From Desulfobulbus sp. (GTDB taxonomy: Bacteria; Desulfobacterota; Desulfobulbia; Desulfobulbales; Desulfobulbaceae), in the NCBI GenBank assembly GCA_030602145.1, contig JAUWAH010000018.1, positions 1-13,165 on the forward strand: a DNA stretch of 13,165 nt, in the 5' to 3' direction. Positions 1 through 7,508 of the stretch are shown here, piece by piece (positions within the stretch are counted from its first letter, which is position 1; every line of letters begins with the position of its first letter). Both the position numbers and the translations under genes were made by a program. The notes below the pieces were generated by a model. The model was not told the DNA's origin. It did no database searches and was given only the letters and a program-made list of their open reading frames with translations.

Positions 1-579
1 GGCGCCGGTCAGATCGACGTCGAGATCGGCCGCATGAGCTTTGAGCTCGGCGACCGTCATATCCTCGACCGGCTTGGCACCCTGTGTCTTCTCGGCGATC
101 GCTGCGGCGGCTGCGGCTGCCTCCTCGTCGGCCCGCTTCTCGGCCTCGGCAATCCGCTCCTGCTGCACCTTGCTGAAATTTTCACTGACCAGGGCCAGTT
201 TTTCTTCGAGCACGGCAACCTTTTGATTCAGTTCGGCAATTTTCGCGCCGTGGTCACTTTTTACCGTATCGACAGACGTTTGCAGTTTAGAAAAATTTTG
301 ATTGATCTGATCCCGGAATTGATTGTTCTGGGCAATGTTTTCCTCAACGCTGGACTTGATCCGCAAGGTCTCGTCTTCCACCTGGTCCAGCTTGCTGACT
401 GAACTTGCCTGCCGTTTCTGCATTTGACCAACGGTGTTCGATTTGACGTCCTCGACCTTCTGGTTGACCGCCCGGAGCTGATACTGCAAATTCTGCACTT
501 CGTCCTGGGTGGCGCACTGAGTCAACACCAATATGGAACAACCGGCGATCGCGATCTGTCGGACAGTTCTGATCATCAT
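1..579 (-). CDS. Coiled-coil putative lipoprotein after tolB (partial, C-terminus cut off)
   Basis: The reading frame starts at ATG 579 (second ATG at 576), with a GGGAG ribosome site 7 bases upstream, and runs open for 193 codons to the window edge. The N-terminus is a short basic segment, a hydrophobic stretch and LTQC at residues 19-22, followed by ATQDEV. This looks like a lipoprotein signal, although Gln at -1 departs from the usual Ala/Gly/Ser. Residues 25 to about 145 are polar, heptad-like and probably coiled coil. An Ala/Glu-rich linker follows, then at about residues 173-193 a motif starting MTVAELKAHAADLDVDL, which resembles the first helix of HeH/SAP/Rho-N type domains. It sits where E. 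coli has pal and cpoB (ybgF), and the N-terminal coiled coil is compatible with a CpoB-like role, but no TPR region is visible in the part shown. Function is unproven. It is probably co-transcribed with tolB, 90 bases upstream. Confidence 0.75.
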   Translation of the reverse strand, partial: MMIRTVRQIAIAGCSILVLTQCATQDEVQNLQYQLRAVNQKVEDVKSNTVGQMQKRQASSVSKLDQVEDETLRIKSSVEENIAQNNQFRDQINQNFSKLQTSVDTVKSDHGAKIAELNQKVAVLEEKLALVSENFSKVQQERIAEAEKRADEEAAAAAAAIAEKTQGAKPVEDMTVAELKAHAADLDVDLTGA

Positions 580-669
580 ACTCACACTCCCTTTCCCTCA
601 AATAACTTCAAGAAATCGACCCCAAGACAAACTGGCGCAGTGGATGCCGTCTCCGACCCGATCTTCCCG

Positions 670-1944
670 TCAAGGCAGTCGGCCGGACCACTGCGGATAG
701 GACTGGCTCCCTTTCATGGTGAAAAGAGCCCGAACATCCTTGCCGGTTTTGCTGACCACGCAGAGTTCAGACCGGCTGCCGCTTTTGCGGGCGACGGCAA
801 TCATTCTGCCATCGGGTGCCCAGGTCGGCGATTCAAAACTGCCGCCTCCGGAACTCAATTGACGTACATTGCCGCCGTTGCGATCCATGACGAACAACTG
901 ATACGATCCCCCCTGCAGGCCGGTGAAGGCGATTTCGTCACCCTTGGGTGACCAGGCCGGCTCGCTGTTTTCGGAATGCTTGAAGGTCAGCCGCTTTGCC
1001 TGACCGCCACCCAAGCCCATGACGTAGACGTTGGGCTTGCCGCTTCGATCGGAAACAAAGGCGATGGACTGACCGTCCGGAGAAAAGGATGCCGAAACGT
1101 TAATGCCGGCTCCAGAGGTCAACTGCCTGATAATCTGGCCCTGACGATCCATGAGATAGAGATCCGGGTTGCCGTTCTGGCTAAGGGTGACCACCATGGT
1201 GCGGCCATCCGGGGCAAAGGCCGGGGCAAGATTCAAGCCTTTCCGGCGTGACAGGCTGGTGGTGGTCGCTTTCTGCCGCAGATCGGTGATGTAGAGATCC
1301 TGATTGCCACGATGGTAGGTTGAGTAGGCCAGGAAGTTGCCGTCCGGGGTGAAACGGGGTGACACGCACAGAGCCCGATGGCTGGTGATCTGGCGAGTAT
1401 TACGGCCCAAGATATCGGTAACATAGACTTCCTTGCGGCCGGTGGCGTCGGAAACGAAGGCCATGCGGGTCCTGGCAACGCCCGCTTCGCCGGTGAAATC
1501 CTCGATCAGGGCATCGCAGAGTCGCAAGGTCATGTCCTCCATCTGGGCAGCGGCACCCTTGTAACGCCGGCCGGCGAGGACCTTGTCGCTGGCGACGTCA
1601 AGGATCTGGCCTTCGACCATCATGCCGGCCGGGTCGGCGCCCACCTGACCGATGACCACATAATCCGCTCCCAATCCCTTCCAGTCGGCATTCTTGGCGC
1701 CGCCATACCGGCTCGAGTCGATGACGCTGATGAAGCCGTGCAAGGCGAAACCTTTGGCGAGCAGTTGCGCCACCGCCGTTCCCTGGTCGCCGCTGAAATT
1801 GGGCACCGCGACCATGATTTTGCGCATATCGGAGGCGGTGATATCAAAATAGGCACGTTCCGCCCTTACCTCCCTAGCCGGAGAGAAGACCAGGAAACAG
1901 AAGGCCAGAACCATCATTGCCGCGAGGCAGTTTGTTCGTTTCAT
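670..1944 (-). CDS. tolB: Tol-Pal system periplasmic protein TolB
   Basis: The 424-residue product has a Sec signal peptide at about residues 1-28 (basic start, hydrophobic core, cleavage after VRA). Next comes the N-terminal TolB domain (AYFDITASDMRKIMVAVPNF at about 31-50). From about residue 170 there are five recognisable PD40 propeller blades, each with an S/APDG- or SPKG-type turn: FTPDG, FAPDG, FSPDG, WSPKG and WAPDG. Family knowledge: TolB is the periplasmic partner of Pal and links the TolQRA machine to the outer-membrane lipoprotein during division. Length matches the family (about 430). It lies 75 bases after tolA, and a promoter-like sequence at the end of tolA may give it extra transcription. 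The ribosome site before ATG 1944 is weak. No key region appears to be missing. Confidence 0.96.
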   Translation of the reverse strand: MKRTNCLAAMMVLAFCFLVFSPAREVRAERAYFDITASDMRKIMVAVPNFSGDQGTAVAQLLAKGFALHGFISVIDSSRYGGAKNADWKGLGADYVVIGQVGADPAGMMVEGQILDVASDKVLAGRRYKGAAAQMEDMTLRLCDALIEDFTGEAGVARTRMAFVSDATGRKEVYVTDILGRNTRQITSHRALCVSPRFTPDGNFLAYSTYHRGNQDLYITDLRQKATTTSLSRRKGLNLAPAFAPDGRTMVVTLSQNGNPDLYLMDRQGQIIRQLTSGAGINVSASFSPDGQSIAFVSDRSGKPNVYVMGLGGGQAKRLTFKHSENSEPAWSPKGDEIAFTGLQGGSYQLFVMDRNGGNVRQLSSGGGSFESPTWAPDGRMIAVARKSGSRSELCVVSKTGKDVRALFTMKGSQSYPQWSGRLP

Positions 1945-2004
1945 AACCGTTCGTCAGAATTTGAGTGTCGAAGGATCGATAGAGGCATCAAGCCAAATGG
2001 TTTG

Positions 2005-2033
2005 TATATACACGATCTCTCACATGTTGCCAA
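2005..2033 (-). promoter_or_regulatory. Candidate internal sigma-70 promoter for tolB
   Basis: On the minus strand TTGGCA (2033-2028) is followed after exactly 17 bases by TATATA (2010-2005), giving a start near 1998, about 54 bases before tolB. The -35 lies in the last codons of tolA. The -10 sits in a perfect 10-base palindrome, TGTATATACA (2003-2012). E. coli also has a second promoter ahead of tolB. The assignment rests on consensus match and position only. Confidence 0.4.
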
Positions 2034-3192
2034 GCTCACCCGGCCTGAATTTGAAGCCGACCTCGGTGGTCTCCTGCTGCATCAGGGCCGGGAAACGAGG
2101 CATGGGTGCGGCGCTGCGGATGGTTTTTTCAACCAGTTGATCAAAATGAGGGTCCTTGGACCGCTGGTCGAACTGAATGTTGGTGACCTCGCCGTTCTTG
2201 TTGATGGTGATGACCACCTGCGCCAGCAGCCCGGCATCCCATTTGCGCATTTCCGGCAGCACCCAGAAGCTCTTGACCCGTTGCGCCACCGCGCCCCAGT
2301 AGGTCTGCTCGACGATTGATTGGGCCTGTTGCCGGCCGGTGGCACCGCCGGTGACCGCACTCTGCATCGCCTGCGACCTCCGGTTGGCATCGGCGCGGAC
2401 CGCCGCGGCGGCTTGGGCTGCGGCGTTGGCCTGGTTCGCCAGTTCGCGGGCCTCGGCGGCGGCGGCCCGGGCTTCATTCTCGGCGCGGATCTGCTCCAGG
2501 CGGGCCTGGGCGATCGCCTTCTGCCGTTCCTCCTCGCGCCGTTGGGCTGCCTGGCGTTCCGCCTCGCGTTTGCGCTCCTCAATCTTCTTTTCGAGTTCGC
2601 GTTCCTGCTGTTTGCGGAGATCTGCTTCCCGTTTGCGTTCCTCGATCTTTTTCTGCAGCTCCCGCTCCTCCAGTTTGCGCTGTTCGGCCTCGCGCTCGCG
2701 GACCTTTTCCTCCTCCAGCCTGGTATCCTGGACCTTCTTCACCTTGCGCTTGTCGGGTGCCAACGAGATCGGATCTTTCATCGCCACAGGCTCGGGGACA
2801 ACCGGTTCAGGCTGGACGGCCACCTTTTCCTTGGGTGGAGGCGGAGGTGGTTCCGGCGGAGCAACAACTTCTGGCGGAGCGACCGGTTCAGGCGGGGTGG
2901 CCGGTTTCGGCGGCGGGGGAGGCGGTGGGGGTGGCGCCACCTGCTCGGCGCCGGACTTACCGGGGCTGGCGGGGGCTACAGGAGGAGCTGCCGCGCCGCC
3001 GGGCTCGGGCAAGGCCACCAGACTGACAGAAACCACCTCCTCAACGACCGGTTTGGCGGTGAATAGCGAAGGCATTAAATAAATGGTCAGCACGGCGGCG
3101 GCGTGCACGCACAACGCCAGCGACACGGCCAGCAGCCAGCGCTGGTCGGCCTGCTGCTGCTGAAGATAATATTCGATCTCAGTGTGCTGCAC
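2020..3192 (-). CDS. tolA: TolA-type energy transducer, TonB-family C-terminus
   Basis: The 390-residue product begins with GTG at 3192; the only ribosome-site match is a weak GGA 5 bases upstream. A single membrane segment spans about residues 19-41 and contains Ser24 and His30, like the Ser/His pair that TolA and TonB use to contact TolQ or ExbB. A proline-rich stretch follows at about 85-135, including a run of nine prolines (87-95). Next is a highly charged coiled coil at about 155-265, then a globular TonB/TolA C-terminal domain at about 297-385 (AQRVKSFWVLPEM ... VVITINKNGEV). The coiled coil contains a near-exact duplication of ERELxKKIEERKREA at residues 176-190 and 197-211. Position between tolR and tolB makes TolA the best name. 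The long Pro-rich region is more TonB-like, so both features are mixed here. It ends 75 bases before tolB. Confidence 0.92.
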   Translation of the reverse strand: MQHTEIEYYLQQQQADQRWLLAVSLALCVHAAAVLTIYLMPSLFTAKPVVEEVVSVSLVALPEPGGAAAPPVAPASPGKSGAEQVAPPPPPPPPPKPATPPEPVAPPEVVAPPEPPPPPPKEKVAVQPEPVVPEPVAMKDPISLAPDKRKVKKVQDTRLEEEKVREREAEQRKLEERELQKKIEERKREADLRKQQERELEKKIEERKREAERQAAQRREEERQKAIAQARLEQIRAENEARAAAAEARELANQANAAAQAAAAVRADANRRSQAMQSAVTGGATGRQQAQSIVEQTYWGAVAQRVKSFWVLPEMRKWDAGLLAQVVITINKNGEVTNIQFDQRSKDPHFDQLVEKTIRSAAPMPRFPALMQQETTEVGFKFRPGELGNM

Positions 3193-3209
3193 GGATGTCC
3201 AACCAGTTC

Positions 3210-3635
<426 letters not shown>

Positions 3636-3638
3636 GCA

Positions 3639-4331
3639 TCACGTCCTGGCGAGGATATCCCGTTCGATCAAATTGATGAAATCGGTGCTGAAACTTTCCA
3701 CGTTGGAATCGAACTCGGCCACCCGGTTGGAGAAATAATTGTAGAAGATAACCGCCGGGATGGCGGCGGCAAGACCGGCGGCGGTGGCGATCAACGCCTC
3801 CGAGATGCCCGGCGCGACCACTGCCAACGAGGCCGAACCGCGCTCGCCGATACTTTGGAAGGAGGTCATGATACCCCATACCGTGCCGAACAGACCGATG
3901 AACGGTGTGGCGCTGCCGGTGGTGGCAAGGAAGGGGATCGAATTGGTCAATCGGTCGGATTCGAGCAGCTGCGCCTTGCGCACCGCCCGTTTAAGGTTGT
4001 CCATGGTCGCCAGTTGCATCTCCAGCGTGGCCTGCGCCTGCCCGCTGGTCCGTGCGGCGCTGATCTTCTTCAGTTCATTGTAGCCGGCAACAAACACCGT
4101 CGCTTCAGGGCTGAGCGGGAACTCCCTGGCTGCCTCATAGGCATCGTGCAACGTTTTGCTGTCCCAGAAGGCGTCGAGAAAATCCAGGGAAGCGACACGC
4201 GCCTTTCTGAAAGAGAGAAATTTCATGATGACGATGGACCATGAAAGAACCGAGAAGATGAGCAGAACGATCATGACCAGATGGCCCATCAACCCGGCAT
4301 GTTTCATAATTTCGAAAAATGACAACTCCAC
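3639..4331 (-). CDS. tolQ: TolQ, MotA/TolQ/ExbB proton-channel protein
   Basis: I start the gene at GTG 4331. It has AAGGGG 10 bases upstream and gives 230 residues, the same length as E. coli TolQ. The frame stays open for 77 more codons upstream to an ATG at 4562, but that extension is not TolQ-like. Three membrane segments are visible: about residues 14-36, 130-157 (containing TGSATPFIGLFGTVWGIM, the family signature) and 175-198 (EALIATAAGLAAAIPAVIFYN). The middle part is the large cytoplasmic domain. TolQ surrounds the TolR helices and forms the proton-driven motor for TolA. It is the first gene of the Tol operon. No ybgC precedes it, unlike in E. coli. Confidence 0.94.
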   Translation of the reverse strand: MELSFFEIMKHAGLMGHLVMIVLLIFSVLSWSIVIMKFLSFRKARVASLDFLDAFWDSKTLHDAYEAAREFPLSPEATVFVAGYNELKKISAARTSGQAQATLEMQLATMDNLKRAVRKAQLLESDRLTNSIPFLATTGSATPFIGLFGTVWGIMTSFQSIGERGSASLAVVAPGISEALIATAAGLAAAIPAVIFYNYFSNRVAEFDSNVESFSTDFINLIERDILART

Positions 4332-4430
4332 GACGCTTTTTCCCCTTGATGATGATTCTTGCGCTGCCGCCGGCCAGAGGGGCACATCGTGTCCCTGGAC
4401 CGCGGCGGCTGTTTCATACCCAAAAAACCC

Positions 4431-4493
4431 TATAAAAAACACAACCCGCTCGGCAGCCGGTGATCCGCCGATGACGGCCACACTGCAAGCGGG
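4431..4493 (-). terminator. Terminator-like hairpin in the tolQ leader
   Basis: Reading the minus strand, CCCGCT (4493-4488) and GCAG (4486-4483) pair with CTGC (4456-4453) and AGCGGG (4450-4445). GTG and GCCG (4481-4475) pair with CGGC (4470-4467) and CAC (4462-4460). This gives about 17 pairs with small internal loops. The T-rich run TTGTGTTTTTT follows at 4444-4434. There is no minus-strand gene upstream, so it would either attenuate tolQ transcription from the promoter near 4600 or end a short RNA. The pairing is seen directly; the function is inferred. Confidence 0.5.
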
Positions 4494-4576
4494 ATATAGT
4501 TGCGCGCTCCACCACTGCTGGCCCCGTTGCACTGCTGGGCCGCACCGACCGGACAAATGCATGACAACAAGGCCAA

Positions 4577-4605
4577 ATCCTATACGAAATCAATAAATCT
4601 GTCGA
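4577..4605 (-). promoter_or_regulatory. Candidate promoter for the tol operon
   Basis: On the minus strand TCGACA (4605-4600, five of six -35 bases) is followed after 17 bases by TAGGAT (4582-4577, four of six -10 bases). The start would be near 4570, giving tolQ a leader of about 240 nt. The -35 shares the GTCGAC palindrome with the plus-strand promoter candidate at 4602-4630, so the two would be back to back and compete. Confidence 0.35.
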
Positions 4606-4630
4606 CCTTGTTCTGGAGATAAGGTACAAA
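4602..4630 (+). promoter_or_regulatory. Candidate promoter for the reductase gene
   Basis: TCGACC (4602-4607, four of six -35 bases) is followed after 17 bases by TACAAA (4625-4630, four of six -10 bases), predicting a start near 4637 and a leader of about 76 nt. A GATAAT at 4636-4641 is closer to the -10 consensus, but it has no -35 at the right distance. This is a consensus-based guess. Confidence 0.3.
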
Positions 4631-4644
4631 ACACCGATAATTCT

Positions 4645-4706
4645 CCGCCGACAGACAGGGGCGGTGATTGCGCCCGCATTTTTTCCGTTTTTTCAATCAC
4701 AAGGAG
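4645..4706 (+). promoter_or_regulatory. Attenuator-like leader with alternative pairings before the reductase gene
   Basis: Four segments can be seen. A is CCGCC (4645-4649). B is GGGCGG (4659-4664). C is CGCCC (4671-4675). D is CAATCAC (4694-4700). A pairs with GGCGG in B. B instead pairs with C to form a 5-bp hairpin followed by two six-T runs (4679-4684 and 4688-4693), resembling a weak intrinsic terminator. The loop of that hairpin, GTGATTG (4664-4670), is perfectly complementary to D, which directly abuts the AAGGAG ribosome site (4701-4706). The layout suggests a regulated leader or pseudoknot. It is not a known class that I recognise. Confidence 0.4.
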
Positions 4707-4712
4707 TTGTTC

Positions 4713-5624
4713 ATGACTGGACAGACATACGATGTGGTCATCATCGGGGCTGGTCCGGCCGGAATCCAGGCAGCCATCCATGCTGCCCGGCGGAAAACCC
4801 GGGTCCTGGTGCTGGGCCGGATCGAAAATTCCGCCCTGTACGGCGCCCACATCGAAAACTATGCCTTCGTGGCCGGCGTGACCCTGGGTGCGGATCTGCT
4901 CCGTACCGGCCTTGACCAGGCCAGGCAGTTCGGGGCCGAAACCTCGGCCGAGGATGTGCTGAAAATCTCCCAGACGGACGAGATGTATCACCTCGAACTG
5001 GAGAGCGGCAGGAGTGTCGTGACCCGCTCCCTCATTTTCTGTATGGGCGTCTCAAAGAAGAAACTCAGTGTACCCGGCGAAAAAGAACTGTCCGGTCGCG
5101 GTGTTTCCTACTGCGTGGACTGTGATGCCAATTTTTACCGTGGGGCGGTGGTGACTGTCACCGGTGACCGCAGCGCCGCCGTGGATGGGGCACTCACGCT
5201 GCTTGATTACGCATCCAAGGTCTATCTGGTAGCCGAAGAACTCAATGTGTCCAAAGAATTGTTGGACCGGTTGGCGGCGAGCAAGGTCGAACGGGTGCGC
5301 GGTTCCATCAAGCAGATCAACGGTGACCGGATGGTCAACTCCCTGGTACTGGCTGACGGGACGACCCTGGAAACCGAAGGCGTCTTCATCGAACTGGGCT
5401 CCAAGGGGGCACTGGAACTGGCAACCCAAATCGGGGTGCAGCTCGATACCGAATCCTTCAAGTACATCGCCGTCAATCAACGTCAGGAAACCAACATAGC
5501 CGGCATCTATGCCGCCGGCGACATCGTCGGCCCACCGTATCAGATGGCCAAGGCGGTGGGCGAGGGCTGCGTCGCCGGCATGGAGGCCGCCAGTTACGCC
5601 AGAAAAGGACGGAAAGAGGGTTGA
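4713..5624 (+). CDS. Thioredoxin-reductase-like flavoprotein with atypical NAD(P) site
   Basis: I start at ATG 4713 because AAGGAG lies 6 bases upstream; an in-frame ATG at 4668 has no such site. The product is 303 residues, slightly short of E. coli TrxB (about 320). The FAD-binding GAGPAG motif is at residues 12-17, the redox CVDC at 134-137 and the second FAD motif YAAGDIVGPPYQMAKAVGEG at 266-285. This order fits the low-molecular-weight thioredoxin reductase family. The usual GGGNTA NADPH loop is replaced by TGDRSA at about 150-155, and the HRRD element is absent (YLVAEELN at 171-178). The electron donor may therefore not be NADPH. Related flavin reductases that use ferredoxin are known, so I give no trxB symbol. 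It is a single gene, divergent from tolQ and convergent with darP. Confidence 0.88.
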   Translation: MTGQTYDVVIIGAGPAGIQAAIHAARRKTRVLVLGRIENSALYGAHIENYAFVAGVTLGADLLRTGLDQARQFGAETSAEDVLKISQTDEMYHLELESGRSVVTRSLIFCMGVSKKKLSVPGEKELSGRGVSYCVDCDANFYRGAVVTVTGDRSAAVDGALTLLDYASKVYLVAEELNVSKELLDRLAASKVERVRGSIKQINGDRMVNSLVLADGTTLETEGVFIELGSKGALELATQIGVQLDTESFKYIAVNQRQETNIAGIYAAGDIVGPPYQMAKAVGEGCVAGMEAASYARKGRKEG

Positions 5625-5685
5625 CCGGCCCGACTTGAAGGGGACGGAGGATGGGGAGCAGCAGGCCAAAGCCAGTCACCCCTTG

Positions 5686-6246
5686 CTATTGAGACTCCAG
5701 CCGGTCGGCGGTCCGTTGCCGTAGTTCATCCATGGAGCGGAGGTAACGGAAAATCTCCCGGCTGTAGCGGGGATTCCTGGTCCGGGCGAACAGGTAGGCG
5801 AGCCGGGACAGGAGTTGAGGGTCGATCTCCGGCATCCGCCGGCGCAGTTCCTGCACCGTTTCACTGCTCCAGTTCTCCTCCCACGCCAGACGTTGCTGCC
5901 GGCAGCTTTCCTGACGGGCCAACGCCTCATCTATTAGTGCATCCCTATAAAACTCCAGGGTGTGCAACTGCTTCCGGACGGCAAGATGTTTGCCGCGATG
6001 GTTGCCGACCAGCGTGTACAGCGCCTCGATGGGATGCGACTGGAGCAGCTTGGTCAGGTATTTGATCTGGCGCTGCCGCACCCCGCCTTCCAGCCCGGCC
6101 GTCTCAATCAGCAATGGGCGCAGATCCTCCGGAACCGGTGCTTGACCGAGCACCGGTGCCGGCAGGCTCACCAGTTCGGCGACGAGCCGCTCGATCTCCT
6201 TGATCCGCCGCTTTTGTTCCGATCGACTGACCTGCATATCACCCAC
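5686..6246 (-). CDS. darP: DarP / YjgA (DUF615) ribosome-associated protein
   Basis: The start chosen is GTG 6246, because AGGAG lies 8 bases upstream, overlapping the coaBC stop. ATG 6237 is the alternative and has a weaker site. The 186-residue product matches the family length (E. coli 183). It opens with SRSEQKRRIKEIERLVAEL, the conserved basic N-terminus of YjgA, and continues with RQIKYLTKLL, the H-P-I-E-A-L segment and a C-terminal FRYLRSM region. In E. coli this protein binds late 50S ribosomal subunit precursors. The product is helical and highly charged and has no signal peptide. It is the last gene of a three-gene unit after the lipoprotein gene and coaBC. Its stop faces the reductase gene across 61 bases with no convincing terminator. 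Confidence 0.87.
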   Translation of the reverse strand: MGDMQVSRSEQKRRIKEIERLVAELVSLPAPVLGQAPVPEDLRPLLIETAGLEGGVRQRQIKYLTKLLQSHPIEALYTLVGNHRGKHLAVRKQLHTLEFYRDALIDEALARQESCRQQRLAWEENWSSETVQELRRRMPEIDPQLLSRLAYLFARTRNPRYSREIFRYLRSMDELRQRTADRLESQ

Positions 6247-6257
6247 CGAACCCGCTC

Positions 6258-7478
6258 CTAGACGAGGGCATCCCCGAACCCGGCCGCCAGCAGTTGGACG
6301 ATCCGGTCCCAAATCCTGTCGGCGGTTGCCTCTTTGGACAGCAGAGGCAGCGGCGTCGCTGCCTCGCGATCGATCAGGGTCACCTGATTGGTTTCCACGT
6401 CAAAACCGGTTCGTGCGCCCAGGATATCGTTGACCACGATCAGATCCAGATTTTTTTCCCGCAGCTTTCGTTGCCCCTCGCCGGCATGATCCCGGCTTTC
6501 GGCCGCAAATCCGACCAAAACCTGACCTGGTCGGCGATTGCTCCCCAGTGTAGCCAGGATATCGACATTCTTGACCAGATCGAGCTGGAGCCCCTGGCCG
6601 GTTTTCTTGATCTTGTGGTCGGCACAGGCCATCGGTTTGAAATCGGCCACGGCTGCCGATTTGACGACGATATCCATGGACGGGGCCTGGTCAAAGACCG
6701 CTTGCGCCATCTCCGCTGCTGTGGTCACCCGGACCAACTCCACACCCGGTGGGTCGGGCAGATGCACCGGACCGGCAACCAGTGTCACCTCCGCGCCTCT
6801 GCGCCGGGCCGTTCGTGCCAGGGCATAGCCCATCTTGCCGCTTGACCGGTTGCTTAAAAATCGCGCCGGATCAAGGGGCTCGCGGGTTGGGCCGGCGGTG
6901 ATCAGGATGCGGCGGCCTTTGAGATCTTGGGTCTGGAAAATGGACAGCAGCGTCTCCCGTGCCACCTCCCAGTCCGCCAAGCGACCGTCTCCGGTTTCAC
7001 CGCAGGCAAGATCGCCGCTTCCCGGTTGCACCAGATGATACCCATAATCGAGCAACCGGTCGATATTCGCCGCCGTGGCAGGATGGGTCAGCATCGAGGT
7101 GTTCATGGCCGGACAGATGACCACCGGAATCCGAGCAGCCAGCACGGCGGTGGCCAGGAGGTCGTCCGCCATGCCATGGGCCAGCCGGGAGATGGTCTGC
7201 GCGGTTGCCGGAGCGACCAGCACCACATCCGACTCCCGGGAGAGATTGATATGGGCCATGACCCGGTCAGGGGTCTCGTCGAACATGTCGTGATGGACCG
7301 GGTTGCCGCTGAGGGCGGAAAAGGTGAGTGGCGTAACGAATCGCCCGGCGGCCCCGGTCATGACCACCGTGACCAGCGCCTCCTCCTTGACCAGGGACCG
7401 CACCCAATCGGCCGCCTTATAGGCGGCGATCGAGCCCGTTACTCCGAACAGGATCCGTTTTCCTTGCAGGCCGGTCAT
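6258..7478 (-). CDS. coaBC: Bifunctional phosphopantothenoylcysteine synthetase/decarboxylase
   Basis: The 406-residue product carries both halves of CoaBC, which makes 4'-phosphopantetheine from 4'-phosphopantothenate and cysteine on the way to coenzyme A. The N-terminal FMN-dependent decarboxylase half (about 1-185) has the GVTGSIAAYK motif, His76, the PAMN motif ending at Asn126 and the flexible loop Cys159 (GDLACGETGDGRLA). These correspond to E. coli His75, Asn125 and Cys158. The synthetase half (about 187-400) has ITAGPTREPLDP, Asn210 in FLSNRSSGKMG, SAAVADFKP at about 274-282, and Lys289, an E. coli active-site residue, in KIKK. All key residues are present. It starts at ATG 7478, 30 bases after the lipoprotein gene, with a weak ribosome site. 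Its stop overlaps the darP ribosome site, suggesting coupling. Confidence 0.97.
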   Translation of the reverse strand: MTGLQGKRILFGVTGSIAAYKAADWVRSLVKEEALVTVVMTGAAGRFVTPLTFSALSGNPVHHDMFDETPDRVMAHINLSRESDVVLVAPATAQTISRLAHGMADDLLATAVLAARIPVVICPAMNTSMLTHPATAANIDRLLDYGYHLVQPGSGDLACGETGDGRLADWEVARETLLSIFQTQDLKGRRILITAGPTREPLDPARFLSNRSSGKMGYALARTARRRGAEVTLVAGPVHLPDPPGVELVRVTTAAEMAQAVFDQAPSMDIVVKSAAVADFKPMACADHKIKKTGQGLQLDLVKNVDILATLGSNRRPGQVLVGFAAESRDHAGEGQRKLREKNLDLIVVNDILGARTGFDVETNQVTLIDREAATPLPLLSKEATADRIWDRIVQLLAAGFGDALV

Positions 7479-7508
7479 GGCTCAGAACATCGAATGAAGG
7501 AAGAAGAC

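Noticed and set aside
1378..3082. Long plus-strand ORFs opposite tolB and tolA (313, 248 and 247 codons)
   Set aside because: They are shadows of GC-rich genes. The tolB and tolA products have clear domains on the minus strand.
4332..4562. In-frame N-terminal extension of tolQ to ATG 4562 (77 residues)
   Set aside because: The GTG at 4331 has a ribosome site and gives the family length. The extension has no TolQ similarity and contains the hairpin and the T-run.
5625..5685. Bidirectional terminator between the reductase gene and darP
   Set aside because: AAGGGG (5638-5643) and CCCCTT (5679-5684) can pair, but with a 35-base loop and no T-run.
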